Of a stretch of 64,000 bases of DNA, positions 1 to 8,296 are shown in pieces (positions within the stretch are counted from its first letter, which is position 1; every line of letters starts with the position of its first letter). Under the pieces are notes generated by a model. The model searched no databases. It saw only the letters and a program-made list of their open reading frames with translations, and had not been told where the DNA came from. The position numbers and the translations under genes are program-made. Origin of the DNA: Bacteroidota bacterium (lineage in GTDB: Bacteria; Bacteroidota; Ignavibacteria; UBA10030; SZUA-254); contig DATDFQ010000043.1 of NCBI GenBank assembly GCA_036522515.1, forward strand, positions 1-64,000, given 5' to 3'.

Positions 1-4
1 CGAT

Positions 5-66
5 TTGACTCACTAAAGATCTATTCCAAATGGGGTTGTTGCCTCACGTATATTTCTATTCCAAAA
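5..66. repeat. Left terminal repeats of the IS, two tandem copies
   Basis: Copies occupy 5-30 and 39-66 and are offset by 34 bp. Both read TTG(A/C)CTCAC and end in CTATTCCAAA. They match the inverse of the right-end copies with only a few differences, and probably serve as paired transposase-binding sites. Confidence 0.7.
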
Positions 67-115
67 TCAGTGGAGATTTTCGACCTTTTGGTAACCATTC
101 CGAGAGGTCGATCCC

Positions 116-1465
116 ATGGGACTTACTATGCGTGAGAAGCATTCCATCATCCGGGAGCTGGCCCCTAAGTTCCAGCACGCGGCCAAGAAGGAACGGGGCC
201 GTATCCTCGACCGCTGTGTGGAGATCACCGGGTATACTCGCTGCTATGCGGCCTATGCGTTGCGCCACTGTGGCTCTGAGCGGATCCTGGTCATCGGCGG
301 CAAACGAGTCGTCTTTATCCCGGGGCACGCCCGGGCTCCGGGAGCGCGAAGGAACCGCTCTCAGGTTTATTACCAGCCCGGGTTCTTCGATGCCTTGAAG
401 TTCCTCTGGGCCCTCTCCGACGGGCTCTGCGGCAAACGTCTGGTTGCCTTTATCCGGGAGACCCTTCCAGAGTTGGAACAGCGAGGATCGATCAAGCTAC
501 CTGATCAAGCCACGCGTGAAGCCCTTCTCAGGGTTAGTCCTGCCACAGTCGATCGGCATCTTACGGCGACAAGGACGCGAGTTGCATTAAAGGGGCGTTC
601 CACAACCCGCCCCGGAACGCTTCTGAAGCACCACATTGCCGTCAGGACCTTTGCCGACTGGAACGAACAGACGCCCGGCTTCTGCGAGGTCGACCTGGTG
701 GCGCACGACGGCGGCGTAGCCTTCGGGGACTTCGCTCAGACCCTCACCGTCACCGATGTGGCCACTGGCTGGACTGAACCACGGGTCGTCAAAAACAAGG
801 CCCAATGCCATGTTTTTACCGCTCTCAAGGACGTCCGCAACGAGCTCCCCTTTCCCTTGCTCGGGATCGACTCCGACAATGGCGGTGAGTTCATCAACAA
901 CCAGCTCTACAGGTACTGCATTGACGAGCGGATCACCTTTACTCGATCCCGTGCGTACCGTAAGAACGACAACTGCTTCGTCGAACAAAAAAACTACTCT
1001 GTCGTCCGCAGGACCGTCGCCTACTACCGCTATGATACACAGGAGCAACTCGAGCTCCTCCAAGGGCTCTACGCCCTTCTACGGCTGTATATTAACTTCT
1101 TCCAACCCGTCATGAAGCTCAAGGAGAAGGTCCGCACCGGCAGCCGTGTCACCCGACGGTACGACGCTCCTCAAACACCGTATCGCCGGCTCCTGGAACA
1201 TCCATCGATTTCTGATGACATCAAGCAGGCTCTCCGTGACCAGTATCGCTCACTCGACCTCGTCCAGCTCAAGCGGGAGCTCAATCACCTCCAGGCTCGA
1301 TTGTTCAATTCGGCGCTCGCCAGACCAGCTCCACCACCACCTCAGATTAACAAAGGCGGCTACGCACAACCAAACCATCCCTGGAGACATTCCAAGCTCA
1401 GAGGCAAATCCAAGACCTGTTCCGTCCCCTCCACACCTCCACAAATCGAGGAGACCAAGCCTTGA
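116..1465 (+). CDS. DDE transposase (integrase catalytic core family)
   Basis: This 449-residue transposase moves the IS that surrounds it. The N-terminal ~150 residues look like a helical DNA-binding region. The catalytic core holds D193 (CEVDLVAHDGG), D254 (DSDNGGEF) and E290 (NDNCFVEQKN), which gives a D-D-35-E triad of the rve/retroviral-integrase type. The C-terminus is basic and proline-rich. The gene is full length with no frameshift, so it may be active. ATG at 116 is used; a second in-frame ATG at 128 is possible. I did not assign it to a named IS family; the motif style resembles IS481/ISNCY-type integrases. Confidence 0.85.
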   Translation: MGLTMREKHSIIRELAPKFQHAAKKERGRILDRCVEITGYTRCYAAYALRHCGSERILVIGGKRVVFIPGHARAPGARRNRSQVYYQPGFFDALKFLWALSDGLCGKRLVAFIRETLPELEQRGSIKLPDQATREALLRVSPATVDRHLTATRTRVALKGRSTTRPGTLLKHHIAVRTFADWNEQTPGFCEVDLVAHDGGVAFGDFAQTLTVTDVATGWTEPRVVKNKAQCHVFTALKDVRNELPFPLLGIDSDNGGEFINNQLYRYCIDERITFTRSRAYRKNDNCFVEQKNYSVVRRTVAYYRYDTQEQLELLQGLYALLRLYINFFQPVMKLKEKVRTGSRVTRRYDAPQTPYRRLLEHPSISDDIKQALRDQYRSLDLVQLKRELNHLQARLFNSALARPAPPPPQINKGGYAQPNHPWRHSKLRGKSKTCSVPSTPPQIEETKP

Positions 1466-1531
1466 TTCAGAAGAAAAATATCGCAATACTCACATTCGCG
1501 GCCTCCACCGTTCACCCTGTTCACACACAGA

Positions 1532-1594
1532 TTTCGAATAGAAACTTACATGAGTCAACGAATCAGGTTTCGAATAGAAACTTACGTGAGGCAA
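1532..1594. repeat. Right terminal repeats of the IS, two tandem copies
   Basis: Inverted copies lie at 1532-1558 and 1568-1594, offset by 36 bp. Both contain TTTCGAATAGAAACTTA, followed by C(A/G)TGAG(T/G)CAA. The outer copy matches the inner left copy best; the inner copy matches the outer left copy. Confidence 0.75.
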
Positions 1595-1598
1595 TAAG

Positions 1599-2777
1599 TC
1601 ACTCGTAATGGAGCGCGTCGGCGGGCTGGACCGCCATCGCGAGCCATCCCGGAAAGAGGCTGCAGAGGTATGTGGTGCCGTACATGATCCCAAGCGAGAG
1701 CGCAAGGGAAGTCAGGTACACTCCGGGAGTGATAAACCCGATGAGATCCAGCAGCGGGAGCTGCATCATCAGGATCGTTCCTGCGGCGACGCCGAGTGTC
1801 GTGATCACCACCTGCTCTCCGTGGATCTGCCGGGAGACGTTGCTCGCGGTGCCGCCGAGCGCGCGCCGGAGTCCGATCTCTTTAGTGCGCTGGGAGACAT
1901 TCTGCCACAGCACGCCGACGAGCCCGAGTGCGACCATGGCGAGGAGGAAGACTGCGATCACTCCTCCTGTAATCAGCGGGGCAAGGCGCACCTTGAGATT
2001 CGATTCGCGGGCGGCCGAGAGTGTTTCGATGTCGAACGACCAACCCTTCTGAACCGATTCCAGCACGCTGATGAGGCGCCCCTGGAATGCGGCGGTGGTC
2101 CCTTCCCGGAGTTTGATCACGAACCCGCCGTAACGGAGATCGGTCGTATCCTCCAGCCTGAAGCGGGAGATCTGATAGTTCACCGTACCGGAGAGCTCTC
2201 CGTCCTTCCGGAAATCTTTCATCACTCCGACGATTCGGGAGTTCGAATCGAGCGATTGTTTGCCGAGGGGGTTTTCCGCGCCGTATAACGTATGTGCAAG
2301 CTCCTCGTTGACGACAACGGGGTCGAAGTTCGAGGCGTTGTCTTCCTCGGTAAACCATCTGCCCGCGGTCATCGGCACACCCAGGACCTGCCGGATCGCA
2401 TCGGAAGCGTTGTTGACCTCGGCTTCAACGGGCACACCGTTAAACTTGGTCGAATGGATCGAGGTGGAGTTGGCGTAGGGCGCGGCCGACATCCAGCCGA
2501 CCGATTCGATTTCCGGCTGGTCCCGCATCACCACCCGGAGCTTTCGGAGACCCTCGCCGAGCACCGCGTTGAATCCCTTTCGCGGGAGCCGGGAATGCAC
2601 CTGGACGGTCCAGACGCGGTCGATCGCGTATCCGAGCGGCTTGCGGTAGTTGGTCACGTAGTAGGTGGCCCCCGTGAGAACGACAAAGAGGACGATGAAC
2701 GAGACGAATATCTCGATCATCAGGAGTCCGTTCACCCGTTTTCTGTTCCAGACCATTTTTAAGAGGTGGCGTATCAT
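1599..2777 (-). CDS. ABC transporter permease, MacB/FtsX type (second permease)
   Basis: This is a membrane subunit of a tripartite or MacB-like export ABC system. An N-terminal membrane anchor (LLMIEIFVSFIVLFVVL) is followed by a large periplasmic domain. Three C-terminal membrane segments follow, with the FtsX signature QRTKEIGLRRALGG, and the protein ends in the family-typical ADALHYE. The start is placed at ATG 2777, giving 392 residues. That ATG overlaps the upstream permease stop by 4 bp (ATGA) and has AAAGGAG just upstream; a longer frame to 2861 would run into the neighbouring gene. The IS lies immediately downstream but leaves the C-terminus intact. Confidence 0.88.
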   Translation of the reverse strand: MIRHLLKMVWNRKRVNGLLMIEIFVSFIVLFVVLTGATYYVTNYRKPLGYAIDRVWTVQVHSRLPRKGFNAVLGEGLRKLRVVMRDQPEIESVGWMSAAPYANSTSIHSTKFNGVPVEAEVNNASDAIRQVLGVPMTAGRWFTEEDNASNFDPVVVNEELAHTLYGAENPLGKQSLDSNSRIVGVMKDFRKDGELSGTVNYQISRFRLEDTTDLRYGGFVIKLREGTTAAFQGRLISVLESVQKGWSFDIETLSAARESNLKVRLAPLITGGVIAVFLLAMVALGLVGVLWQNVSQRTKEIGLRRALGGTASNVSRQIHGEQVVITTLGVAAGTILMMQLPLLDLIGFITPGVYLTSLALSLGIMYGTTYLCSLFPGWLAMAVQPADALHYE

Positions 2778-4009
2778 CGCATTGCTCCTTTCAGGGCATT
2801 CACGGGATGCATCCGGGCCATCTTCCACGCGGGATAGACTCCCGAGATGACCCCGAAGCAAAGGATGCTTCCGAGCGCGTAAAAGAAGAGCCTGACGTTG
2901 AGGTGGAAATCCGAATACTGGAAGAGCCCGCTATCGCCCAGCATCGACAGGATGACGATCGAAAGGATGAATCCGATGACCCCGCCAATGAACGTGAGCA
3001 GGATATTCTCCACGAGGAATTGTCCCACGAGAGTTGCGGAGGACGCGCCGAAGGACTTGCGGACCCCGATCTCCGATGCGCGCTCGATGATTCTGCTGAT
3101 GTTGATATTCACCAGATTGACGGTGGGGAGAAGCATGAAGAGAAACGCCGCGAGGAAGAGAGCCACGGTGAGTATCGCGCGCTCGTGCCCCCCGCTGTTC
3201 GAAAACATCTCCCGTGCGGCTCCGTCGAACTCAGTCCCGGGCTCGGATTCGATCTTTTCATAGCGCGTCGATGGAAGTTCCACCTGCTTCATGCGGGAGG
3301 TGAATTCGCCCTTGATCCGGGCGAAGTCCGACGCATCGAAAGCGAGGATGAGCCCGATGCAGTCGAACAGGAGCTGCTGCTTGTACTCCGGGTCGGGGGT
3401 CGTGCTCAGGGGAACCCAGATGTCGGAAAAAGGGACCTTCCGGTAGATCGGGACGTTCGCGACGACTCCCACCACCCGGAAACGCTGGCGGTCTGCTTCG
3501 AGGAATTTTCCGACCGCCGGCCCGTTCCCGAAGAGTTTTTCCTTCGTCGCCTGGTTGATGACGGCGACAAAGTTGGCATTCTTCTCGTCGTCGGGCGTGT
3601 AGGGGGCCCCCTCGAGAAACGTGAATTCAAGAATCTTCCAGAATTCGCCGTCCGTCCGCTTGAGGTACGGTTTGAGATCGTATCCGTCCTTGTACGAAGA
3701 AACGATCCGCTGCTCCGATGCAATCGAAGTCAGTTCAACCCCGGGCAAAGTGCGCATATACTTGTCGAGCAGTTTGTACCCGGGATTGCCGATTTGGACC
3801 TCCTGCGAACCCGACATCTTCGCCCGCTCGACGAGGAGCGTCCGGTCCTGTTTCACCTCCGGCGGCATCGGCGAAAAGGCGATGTCGAGGACCGCAGTCG
3901 CCACCATCAGCACGACGAGCGTCAGGCTGATAGCGAAGAGGCTGATAAAGGTGAAAAATTTGCGGCGCCGCAGTACTTTGATGGCGATCTTGAGATAGTT
4001 TTTCAGCAT
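2774..4009 (-). CDS. ABC transporter permease, MacB/FtsX type (first permease)
   Basis: This 411-residue protein has the same four-segment MacB/FtsX layout as its downstream partner. It has a membrane anchor at about residues 18-45, a periplasmic domain to about 280, and three C-terminal membrane helices with the signature ERASEIGVRKSFGAS. The two permeases are translationally coupled (4-bp overlap) and probably form a heterodimer around the ATPase encoded upstream. The start ATG at 4009 is preceded by AAAGGAGAAGG. The substrate cannot be read from the sequence; members of this class export peptides, antibiotics or lipoproteins, or transmit mechanical signals. Confidence 0.88.
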   Translation of the reverse strand: MLKNYLKIAIKVLRRRKFFTFISLFAISLTLVVLMVATAVLDIAFSPMPPEVKQDRTLLVERAKMSGSQEVQIGNPGYKLLDKYMRTLPGVELTSIASEQRIVSSYKDGYDLKPYLKRTDGEFWKILEFTFLEGAPYTPDDEKNANFVAVINQATKEKLFGNGPAVGKFLEADRQRFRVVGVVANVPIYRKVPFSDIWVPLSTTPDPEYKQQLLFDCIGLILAFDASDFARIKGEFTSRMKQVELPSTRYEKIESEPGTEFDGAAREMFSNSGGHERAILTVALFLAAFLFMLLPTVNLVNINISRIIERASEIGVRKSFGASSATLVGQFLVENILLTFIGGVIGFILSIVILSMLGDSGLFQYSDFHLNVRLFFYALGSILCFGVISGVYPAWKMARMHPVNALKGAMR

Positions 4010-4044
4010 GCCTTCTCCTTTGGATTGAGTCCGTGGGCGCCGGC

Positions 4045-4710
4045 TTAGTTAACCTGCCGGCCGTCGAAGAGACGGATGGTTCGCTCCGTTTTTTCCGCCA
4101 TCCTTGGGTCGTGGGTTACCATGACGACCGTGGTCTTCTCCTGGTTGTTGAGGTCGAGGAGGATGTTCATGATTTCATCCCCCATCTGGCTGTCGAGGTT
4201 GCCGGTCGGCTCGTCCGTCAGAAGGACGCTCGGTTTGCCGACGATGGCGCGGGCGATGGCGACGCGCTGCTGCTGCCCGCCGGAAAGCTGGGAGGGAAAA
4301 TGATGGACCCGGGAGGTGAGCCCCACCCGGTCGAGCGCCTGAAGAGCCTGCTTGCGGCGCTCGGAGCCCGAAAGCCTGCGATAGAGGAGCGGAATTTCCA
4401 CATTATCGACGACGCTCAGGTCATGAATCAGGTGAAACGTCTGGAAAACAAATCCGAACTGGGAGTTTCTGAGTCGCGCGAGATCGCGGTCGCCGAAGGA
4501 GGTCACCTCTTTGCCCCCCAGGATGAGCCGCCCGCCGGTTGAGACGTCGAGCAGGCCCATGATATTCAGCAGCGTACTCTTACCGGACCCGGACGGGCCC
4601 ATGATCGAAACGAACTCGCCCTCGGCGATATCCAGGTTGATGTTGTGCAACGCCACTGTTTCTACCCGTTCGGTGCGATAGACTTTCTCGATCTGTTGAA
4701 GCGTCAGCAT
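4045..4710 (-). CDS. ABC transporter ATP-binding protein (MacB/LolD type)
   Basis: This 221-residue ATPase powers the two permeases encoded downstream. It has Walker A GPSGSGKST near residue 38, a Q-loop (FGFVFQTFHL), the signature LSGGQQQR, Walker B VLLTDEPTGNLDS and the switch His in VMVTHD. Length and the TGNLD box fit the MacB/LolD subclass of type VII ABC systems. It sits between the membrane-fusion adaptor gene and the permease genes on the same strand. Confidence 0.95.
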   Translation of the reverse strand: MLTLQQIEKVYRTERVETVALHNINLDIAEGEFVSIMGPSGSGKSTLLNIMGLLDVSTGGRLILGGKEVTSFGDRDLARLRNSQFGFVFQTFHLIHDLSVVDNVEIPLLYRRLSGSERRKQALQALDRVGLTSRVHHFPSQLSGGQQQRVAIARAIVGKPSVLLTDEPTGNLDSQMGDEIMNILLDLNNQEKTTVVMVTHDPRMAEKTERTIRLFDGRQVN

Positions 4711-4764
4711 ACGGATTCCCTTCGTTCGGTTGTTGAGTCAAAGAATGATGAATTGCCCGGGTTT

Positions 4765-6033
4765 CTACTTGAGCCGGATTTCTTTTACGGTGATGTAGTC
4801 TTTCATTTCGGAGATGACCACTTCGTCCCCTTTTCTCAATCCCCCGAGAACCTGCACGTAATCGAACCCCGCCACGCCGATCGTAGCCGTGGTCCGGATC
4901 GCGCGATCTCCGCGGACCACAAATACTTCCTGAGGGCCCCGGCCCGTCAGATAGGGTCCTTTTGCCAGCCGGAGGGAGATCCCTGAATAGGCCGTCACCA
5001 CCGCGACGTCCACGCGAAGCTTCGAGCGGAGGCGGGAGTCCGATTTCTCGTTCAGAGAGATTGAAAACCGAATCGTGCCGTTCTCGATGGTCGGATCGAT
5101 GTCCGATACTTCACCCTCCAATGTCCCGCCATTCCAGGCGACATGTGCGCGCTGCCCCTTCGCAAGCGTCCCGGCGTGGATGTCGGAAATTTCGGCGTCC
5201 ACGCGGTAGGCGTTAAGGTCCGAGAGTCTCGCAAGAATTTCGCCGCTCCGGATGGTCGATCCAACCTCTTGTGCGACCATGGTCAGGACCCCGTCCCTCG
5301 GAGCCCGGCAGGAGAGGATGTCGAGCTGGCGCTGAATGTCAGCCTCCTCTTTTTTCAGCGTGGCGATTGCAGTTGAAATTGCCTGCAACTGGTTGGTGAG
5401 CGATTGGTCGGTGTTCCTGATCGATTGCTCCAGACCGGCCTGTTCGGTGCGGGCGATCTCCTCCTCGAGCTTTGATTGCTCGAGCTGGTCCTTCGAGCTT
5501 GCGCCGATGGCGTACATCTTTTCCTCCTGGACCGACTTCGATTTCAGGTAGGTGAGCCGGAGGTCCTTGATCCTGAGCTGGCTCTTCAGATCGGCCATGG
5601 CATGTTGCTGGTCGAGCTTCAATTGCGCGGCATGGTTTGCGTTCAACGCGAGGTCGTTCCGGACCCGGTCGAGGGCAAGTTTTGATTCGCTGATGTCGAG
5701 AAGGAGGAACTGATCGCCTTTCGCGAGGTGCTCACCGGGCCGCCTCAAGACCTGAAGCACGCGTGTGTTCGCGGGGCTCGAAATCGCTTCCTCAAACCTT
5801 GGGACGACCGTCCCGCTTGCCGAGATGGATGCTTCCACGAGGCCGGAGTCCACGACAGCCGTCCGCAGGTCATTCCTCGGGATCGACGGGGTGATCCATG
5901 CGGAGAGGAGGAGAAAGGCTCCGGTGAGAGCCGCAAGGGCGATCACCGCCTGCGTGATACGTTTCCTGGCGCGGTGTCGTACGAACGCCGGGTCCAGCGG
6001 CCTGTCCATCGGCTCGGTTTGGTGACGGATCAT
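4765..6033 (-). CDS. HlyD/MacA-family periplasmic adaptor subunit
   Basis: This is the membrane-fusion protein linking the inner-membrane ABC exporter to an outer-membrane channel. After a cytoplasmic N-terminus there is one membrane anchor (AVIALAALTGAFLLLSAWI). A lipoyl-like half-motif, a long coiled-coil hairpin (about residues 105-215) and the second lipoyl half (APRDGVLTMVAQEVGSTI) follow, then the beta-barrel and membrane-proximal domains. No outer-membrane TolC partner is in the window. The ATG at 6033 (422 residues) is preferred because an upstream TTG-initiated extension would overlap the sigma-54 promoter; ATG at 6009 is an alternative. It is the first gene of the export operon. Confidence 0.88.
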   Translation of the reverse strand: MIRHQTEPMDRPLDPAFVRHRARKRITQAVIALAALTGAFLLLSAWITPSIPRNDLRTAVVDSGLVEASISASGTVVPRFEEAISSPANTRVLQVLRRPGEHLAKGDQFLLLDISESKLALDRVRNDLALNANHAAQLKLDQQHAMADLKSQLRIKDLRLTYLKSKSVQEEKMYAIGASSKDQLEQSKLEEEIARTEQAGLEQSIRNTDQSLTNQLQAISTAIATLKKEEADIQRQLDILSCRAPRDGVLTMVAQEVGSTIRSGEILARLSDLNAYRVDAEISDIHAGTLAKGQRAHVAWNGGTLEGEVSDIDPTIENGTIRFSISLNEKSDSRLRSKLRVDVAVVTAYSGISLRLAKGPYLTGRGPQEVFVVRGDRAIRTTATIGVAGFDYVQVLGGLRKGDEVVISEMKDYITVKEIRLK

Positions 6034-6068
6034 CGGAGGGTCTTCATGGTTTGATGTGCATGATGCTT

Positions 6069-6083
6069 GCAATCTTCATGCCA
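6069..6083 (-). promoter_or_regulatory. Sigma-54 (-24/-12) promoter of the export operon
   Basis: The minus strand reads TGGCATG-AAGA-TTGC, matching the sigma-54 consensus TGGCACG-N4-TTGC at all positions but one, with the correct GG/GC spacing. The predicted transcription start is near 6057, 24 bp upstream of the adaptor ATG at 6033. Confidence 0.75.
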
Positions 6084-6133
6084 CGGTGAATGCCGCAGGC
6101 GAGGGGCGGAAATAGGGTGACGCGGGAGTGGAG

Positions 6134-6160
6134 TGTCCGTTAACGGACAGTCACTGTCCG
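6134..6160. promoter_or_regulatory. Palindromic activator site (UAS) upstream of the sigma-54 promoter
   Basis: A perfect 16-bp palindrome, TGTCCG-TTAA-CGGACA, lies at 6134-6149. A third TGTCCG half-site is at 6155-6160, 21 bp (two helical turns) from the first. The palindrome centre is about 85 bp upstream of the predicted sigma-54 start, where NtrC-type enhancer proteins bind. The regulator itself is not identified in the window. Confidence 0.6.
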
Positions 6161-6194
6161 CAATCGCAACTCCGAGATCGGGTCGGGCGGGATC

Positions 6195-7583
6195 TTACGC
6201 GGTCTGGAAAGACCGGTAACGCTTCAACTTTCCTTCGATGAGGCCTATAAGGAGGTCGGGCTCGACGGGCTTCGTCAGATAGTCGTCCGCGCCCAGTTGC
6301 AGCCCGGACTGTATGATGACGTTGTCCTGAAGTCCGCTGATAAACACGAACGGGGTGTTTCGCAATTGGGGCTGTTCCATGACGGACTTGAAAAATTTGA
6401 ACCCGTCGAGGTCGCCCACTTTAAACGTGATGTCGCTCAGGATGAAGTCGATCGGACTCGACTGCACCCGCTCCATCGCGGTCGCGACGTCGGGGGCGAG
6501 GATCACCTGGAAGCCGTGCGCAGTCAGGATGCCTCCGAGGGAGCTCAGGATGGTCGGGTCGTCATCGACGAGGAGAATCCGTCCCTTTGTCACATGGCGC
6601 TGCAGGCTCGACAGAATCGAAGGCTCCACCCGCTTCGATTCCTCGGGTGTAATCCTGAACCGCTCCTTGAGCCGCTCGAGGGCGCCGGTGTCGGCAAGAT
6701 TCATTTCACCAGAAAGGGTTGATTTCTCCACCTGCTCCGCGTAGAGCTTGAGCCGCAGATCGGATTCGGCGGCAAGGCGCTCTTCGCGGGACAATTCAAG
6801 CAGCGCCTGCAACTTCGCCAATGTGTTTTCGTCCTCGGCCGACGGCACGCCGCCCGGGCACAATTCTCCCATCCTTCGGCGGAAGAGGGAGACACACTCT
6901 GCTTTCGCTTCGGGAACCTTCGCGCCCAGAAGCTCCATGTTCGCATGAAGCTCCTGCTTGAGACGCCCGATCTCCAGATCGAGTTGTGCGCGCAGCTCTG
7001 CGCTCTTTTGTTCTCCTTCGCGGATCCTGCTTTCTGATTCTTCCTGAAGCCTCTTCCGTTCGGCTTCGAGCGCCGTGATTTTCGCCTGTTCCTGGCTGAG
7101 GGCGAACTCTGCCGCCGCCCGCGCCTCCGCCAGTTTACGGTCGCATTCCTCCTGGAGCAAGCGCTCCCGTTCCTTCCATGAACGCCGCTCCTGCTCGGCC
7201 AGGAATTCATCCTCCTCTTTCACGCGCCGTTCTATCGCGGCGATCGCCTCGGCGGGGAGAGGGGCGGATGCGGGTTCGGGAGAAGGTTGGACCGGCGACG
7301 GAGTCGCGTCGGTCGCCGCCACGTCGTTGGTGGAATCCGCCGGGGCGGGAGAATCCTTTTTCTGGCAGCATTCGAGACGCTCTTTGAACGTATCGAGCAT
7401 CGGATGGTTCGGCTCCAACTTTGCCGCCTCTGCGAGCTCCAACCAGGCCTTATCGAACTGCCGGTCGAGGATAAACCTGTCGGCGATCCGCAGTCGCTGA
7501 TTGAATGCTTCCGACCTCCGCCTGCGCTGGATGTCAACGACATGCGGGCTCGAGGGTGCGGGAGGCTGGGGCCTGCCGTTCAT
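6195..7583 (-). CDS. TPR/coiled-coil protein with C-terminal response-regulator receiver domain
   Basis: This is a 462-residue signalling protein. Residues ~20-70 form a TPR-like helical repeat (FDKAWLELAEAAKLEPNHP). Residues ~75-110 are a Pro/Ala/Ser linker and ~110-300 a charged coiled coil. The receiver domain runs from about 333 to the end, with acidic D340-D342, phospho-acceptor D384 (FILSDITFK), switch S416 and K438 (LTKP). There is no DNA-binding or enzymatic output domain after the receiver, so output probably goes through the N-terminal helices by protein contact. It lies upstream of, and is read in the same direction as, the export operon, but the sigma-54 promoter separates them. 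Confidence 0.8.
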   Translation of the reverse strand: MNGRPQPPAPSSPHVVDIQRRRRSEAFNQRLRIADRFILDRQFDKAWLELAEAAKLEPNHPMLDTFKERLECCQKKDSPAPADSTNDVAATDATPSPVQPSPEPASAPLPAEAIAAIERRVKEEDEFLAEQERRSWKERERLLQEECDRKLAEARAAAEFALSQEQAKITALEAERKRLQEESESRIREGEQKSAELRAQLDLEIGRLKQELHANMELLGAKVPEAKAECVSLFRRRMGELCPGGVPSAEDENTLAKLQALLELSREERLAAESDLRLKLYAEQVEKSTLSGEMNLADTGALERLKERFRITPEESKRVEPSILSSLQRHVTKGRILLVDDDPTILSSLGGILTAHGFQVILAPDVATAMERVQSSPIDFILSDITFKVGDLDGFKFFKSVMEQPQLRNTPFVFISGLQDNVIIQSGLQLGADDYLTKPVEPDLLIGLIEGKLKRYRSFQTA

Positions 7584-8089
7584 ATTGAAATTCTATTCAT
7601 TCTACGTTCCACGCGTCCGGCTCACTCCTGATGGATGACCGTTCAATGTACGGACAATCACGGCCCGCCGCCACTGTGGCGGGCTCCCGTCCGAATGGAA
7701 TGTACGAAACCGGGGCGTTTGCGCGGTGTGCGTCGTCACGCCGGTCCGCCATGGCGCCCCCTCAGAGCCTGCAATCGCGTGAGCGCGGTCACCGATAAGG
7801 CCCCCGGTGCATTTCTAACAAACATTAGAGAAATTTAACTATAAAAGAGAGGGGGAGAGTCGTATATTCACCCTATTGTATTGTACCGGGCGCGATGGTG
7901 AAGGGGAGTGGATCGCGCTCCCGGAGTGCAGGATGAGGGGGGGTTGGCCATCAATTCCCGTCAATTGCGAGTTCGTATTCCTCCTTTCTGTTTTGTGGAT
8001 GGGTGGATGGAGGATACAAGCGGAGGAGGACAGAGCATAGGCTGTTCTCCTCCTGTTATTTCCGCCCCGTCGATCGTTGCAGCTTTCCC
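7584..8089. other. Intergenic region without a recognised gene
   Basis: About 500 bp separate the response-regulator gene from the tRNA-Leu promoter. I see a short GC hairpin (CCCGCC 7664-7669 with GGCGGG 7678-7683) and a single CGGACA half-site at 7651-7656 like those near 6140. The possible reading frames are short and have no convincing start or composition. Confidence 0.4.
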
Positions 8090-8118
8090 TTGAATTTCGT
8101 CAGAAATTGTCGTAGATT
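8090..8118 (+). promoter_or_regulatory. Sigma-70-type promoter of tRNA-Leu
   Basis: TTGAAT (8090-8095), a 17-bp spacer and TAGATT (8113-8118) lie 10 bp before the tRNA 5' end. Confidence 0.65.
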
Positions 8119-8127
8119 CCACCACTT

Positions 8128-8214
8128 GCGCGAGTGGTGGAACTGGCAGACACACCATCTTGAGGGGGTGGCGCCCGGAAGGGCATGCGAGTTCAAGTCT
8201 CGCCTCGCGCACCA
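8128..8214 (+). tRNA. tRNA-Leu (anticodon GAG), CCA encoded
   Basis: The acceptor GCGCGAG pairs with CTCGCGC, the discriminator is A8211, and CCA at 8212-8214 is encoded. The anticodon stem CCATC/GGTGG encloses the loop TTGAGGG, giving anticodon GAG. The long variable arm (CGCCC-GGAA-GGGC) and the T arm GCGAG-TTCAAGT-CTCGC are those of a class II tRNA-Leu. Confidence 0.95.
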
Positions 8215-8255
8215 GAATCAACCCCGGAATGGGCCCGGATTTTAACGTTCGGGGC

Positions 8256-8284
8256 TTGACTTTTGCAGTTTGGAACCGTATCTT
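8256..8284 (+). promoter_or_regulatory. Sigma-70-type promoter of the small secreted-protein gene
   Basis: TTGACT (8256-8261), a 17-bp spacer and TATCTT (8279-8284). The start codon is at 8297, so the 5' leader would be only about 5 nt. Confidence 0.65.
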
Positions 8285-8296
8285 AGCGGTGTCGCG

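Larger units (their letters stand above)
5..1594 (+). mobile_element. Insertion sequence with DDE (rve-type) transposase and doubled terminal repeats
   Basis: A single transposase gene (116-1465) lies between copies of a ~27-bp repeat, two at each end. On the left they start at 5 (TTGACTCA...) and 39 (TTGCCTCACG...); on the right, in inverted orientation, they end at 1558 and 1594. All share the core TTTCTATTC or a close variant. The right end stops 4 bp before the stop codon of the ABC permease at 1599. The left boundary may lie outside the window, so a target duplication cannot be checked. Confidence 0.8.

Noticed and set aside
6034..6072. TTG-initiated extension of the adaptor protein
   Set aside because: It would place the start codon inside the -12 element of the sigma-54 promoter, upstream of the predicted transcript start.
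8212..8255. Terminator after tRNA-Leu
   Set aside because: CCCCG and CGGGG can pair across this stretch, but the stem is weak, the loop is long and no T-run follows.
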